A DNA stretch of 64,000 nt, taken from assembly GCF_027486195.1 (NCBI RefSeq), contig NZ_JAIXPP010000020.1, forward strand, positions 174,032-238,031. Direction: 5' to 3'. The DNA comes from Novosphingobium sp. (GTDB lineage Bacteria > Pseudomonadota > Alphaproteobacteria > Sphingomonadales > Sphingomonadaceae). How positions within the stretch are numbered: the stretch's first letter is position 1; each line of letters starts with the position of its first letter. A program made the position numbers and the translations under genes. Positions 63,347 through 64,000 of this stretch are shown here, piece after piece. Under the pieces are notes generated by a model that saw nothing but the letters and a program-made list of their open reading frames with translations, had not been told where the DNA came from and ran no database searches.

Positions 63347-63844
63347 ATGGCGGAAGGGCTGACGATCCGCGATGCAGGCCCAGAAGACGCCGAGGCCTGC
63401 GCCGCGATCTACCGCCCCTACGTCACCGACAGCTGGGTGAGCTTCGAGCTGGAACCACCCGACGCGGAGGACATGGCCCGCCGCATCGCGGACTACGGCG
63501 CCAGCCACGCCTGGCTTGTCGCGACACGCGGGGGCGAGGTCGCCGGCTATGCCTATGGCAGCCCGCACCGGACCCGCGCGGCCTATGCCTCATCCTGCGA
63601 TGTGGCGATCTATGTCAGCCCGGCCTTCCCACGCGCCGGCATCGGCCGCGCGCTTTATGGTGAGCTGCTTGCGCGGCTCAAGGCCAAGGGCTTCCACGCC
63701 GCCTTTGCCGGGATCGCTCAACCCAACCCCGCCAGCGTTGCGCTGCACGAGGCCTGCGGCTTCACCCCCGTCGGCGTGTACCGCGAAGTCGGCTGGAAAA
63801 TGGGCGCGTGGCGCGATGTGGGCTGGTGGCAGCGGGTACTCTAG
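63347..63844 (+). CDS. GNAT acetyltransferase, phosphinothricin acetyltransferase-like
   Basis: 165 residues. IRDAGPEDAEACAAIYRPYV at the start, DVAIYVSPAFPRAGIGRALY (acetyl-CoA loop), QPNPASVALHEACGFTPVGV and the closing GWKMGAWRDVGWWQR match the Pat/Bar/MddA group, which acetylates phosphinothricin, methionine sulfoximine or related amines. Three bases after the amidohydrolase stop, so likely co-transcribed. Confidence 0.9.
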   Translation: MAEGLTIRDAGPEDAEACAAIYRPYVTDSWVSFELEPPDAEDMARRIADYGASHAWLVATRGGEVAGYAYGSPHRTRAAYASSCDVAIYVSPAFPRAGIGRALYGELLARLKAKGFHAAFAGIAQPNPASVALHEACGFTPVGVYREVGWKMGAWRDVGWWQRVL

Positions 63845-63874
63845 GCCGTAAACTCACAAACCGCGCCATCGAGG

Positions 63875-63979
63875 TTTAGGGCAGAATGGCTCAGTGCAAG
63901 GAGGGAAGGCGCAGGGATATGTCGATATCTCAAGCCTTTCCGACGCAGCAATGGGCCATTCTGGCTAAACCCCTTCGGG
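63875..63979. repeat. Imperfect inverted repeat at the window end, possible mobile-element edge
   Basis: ggtttagggcagaatgg at 63875-63891 and ccattctggctaaacc at about 63956-63971 are near-perfect reverse complements (one small indel), separated by about 65 bases without a gene; a ccccttcgggg hairpin partly overlaps the right copy. The structure looks like a small non-coding element or the end of an insertion sequence, but nothing in the window encodes a transposase. Confidence 0.45.
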
Positions 63980-64000
63980 GCGACCAAATGGCTTCCATCT

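Noticed and set aside
61847..63568. 573-codon frame antisense to the exported amidohydrolase
   Set aside because: Shadow of a gene with intact catalytic motifs on the plus strand.
1..64000. CRISPR arrays, prophage, rRNA operon or replication origin
   Set aside because: No regularly spaced repeats, phage structural genes, rRNA-like sequence or DnaA-box cluster was seen.

Overview
The window is a high-GC, gene-dense bacterial chromosome segment. Its gene content fits an alphaproteobacterium of the order Sphingomonadales (Novosphingobium/Sphingomonas type). Two large TonB-dependent receptors, a GapR-like DUF2312 protein, ClpS, a class I PHA synthase with an alanine/proline-rich phasin, a BigR-type sulfide regulator and many ATGA/GTGA start-stop overlaps support this. 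The placement is inferred from family composition only. There is no rRNA, CRISPR array, prophage or intact transposase.

Layout. 1-2961 (minus): three overlapping photolyase/cryptochrome-family genes, the last cut by the window edge. 3272-6730: a giant GH18-like/polysaccharide deacetylase/GT2 fusion. 6686-8787 (minus): an OmpR-type response regulator and its sensor kinase, divergent from a large autotransporter (9149-12325) that ends in a strong terminator. 12387-17463: an aminotransferase, a small membrane protein and a three-gene TadG/TadE/TadE-like surface operon. 17952-20882: a TonB-dependent receptor. 20887-27826 (minus): an eight-gene block (alpha/beta hydrolase, Dps, YcaC-type hydrolase, XapX, amidohydrolase, DoxX, DUF1275, alginate-export porin), divergent from a LuxR-type response regulator and a beta-propeller sensor kinase (28016-31640).

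31650-39576: an AraC regulator, a TonB-dependent receptor and a Rieske oxygenase / cytochrome c / VAO-type flavoprotein / Rieske oxygenase cluster. This looks like a module for uptake and oxidation of a methoxylated or alkylated phenol. 39602-44919: tRNA-Cys, a crotonase-fold protein, an AlaC-type aminotransferase, PHA synthase and phasin; the phasin promoter is bracketed by an exact inverted repeat resembling PhaR sites. 45017-47879: ClpS and the LPS exporter permeases LptF/LptG.

47863-50441: a sulfide/persulfide module (persulfide dioxygenase-like MBL protein, BigR-type repressor, rhodanese, TauE/SafE exporter) with a clear operator palindrome. 50438-55412: desaturase, GNAT-like protein, AI-2E-family permease and a dicarboxylate symporter. 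55494-63844: housekeeping genes (GlmM, DUF1272, ThiD, acetyltransferases, LOG-family protein, tRNA-Gln, Ppx/GppA, RlmE, GapR-like protein, amidohydrolase). The last 130 bases carry an imperfect inverted repeat that may be the edge of a mobile element.

The most attractive under-described units are the photolyase trio with a possibly permuted member, the eight-gene block with its two-component system, and the Rieske/flavocytochrome cluster. Functions are assigned by reading motifs and family resemblance; no database search was run.
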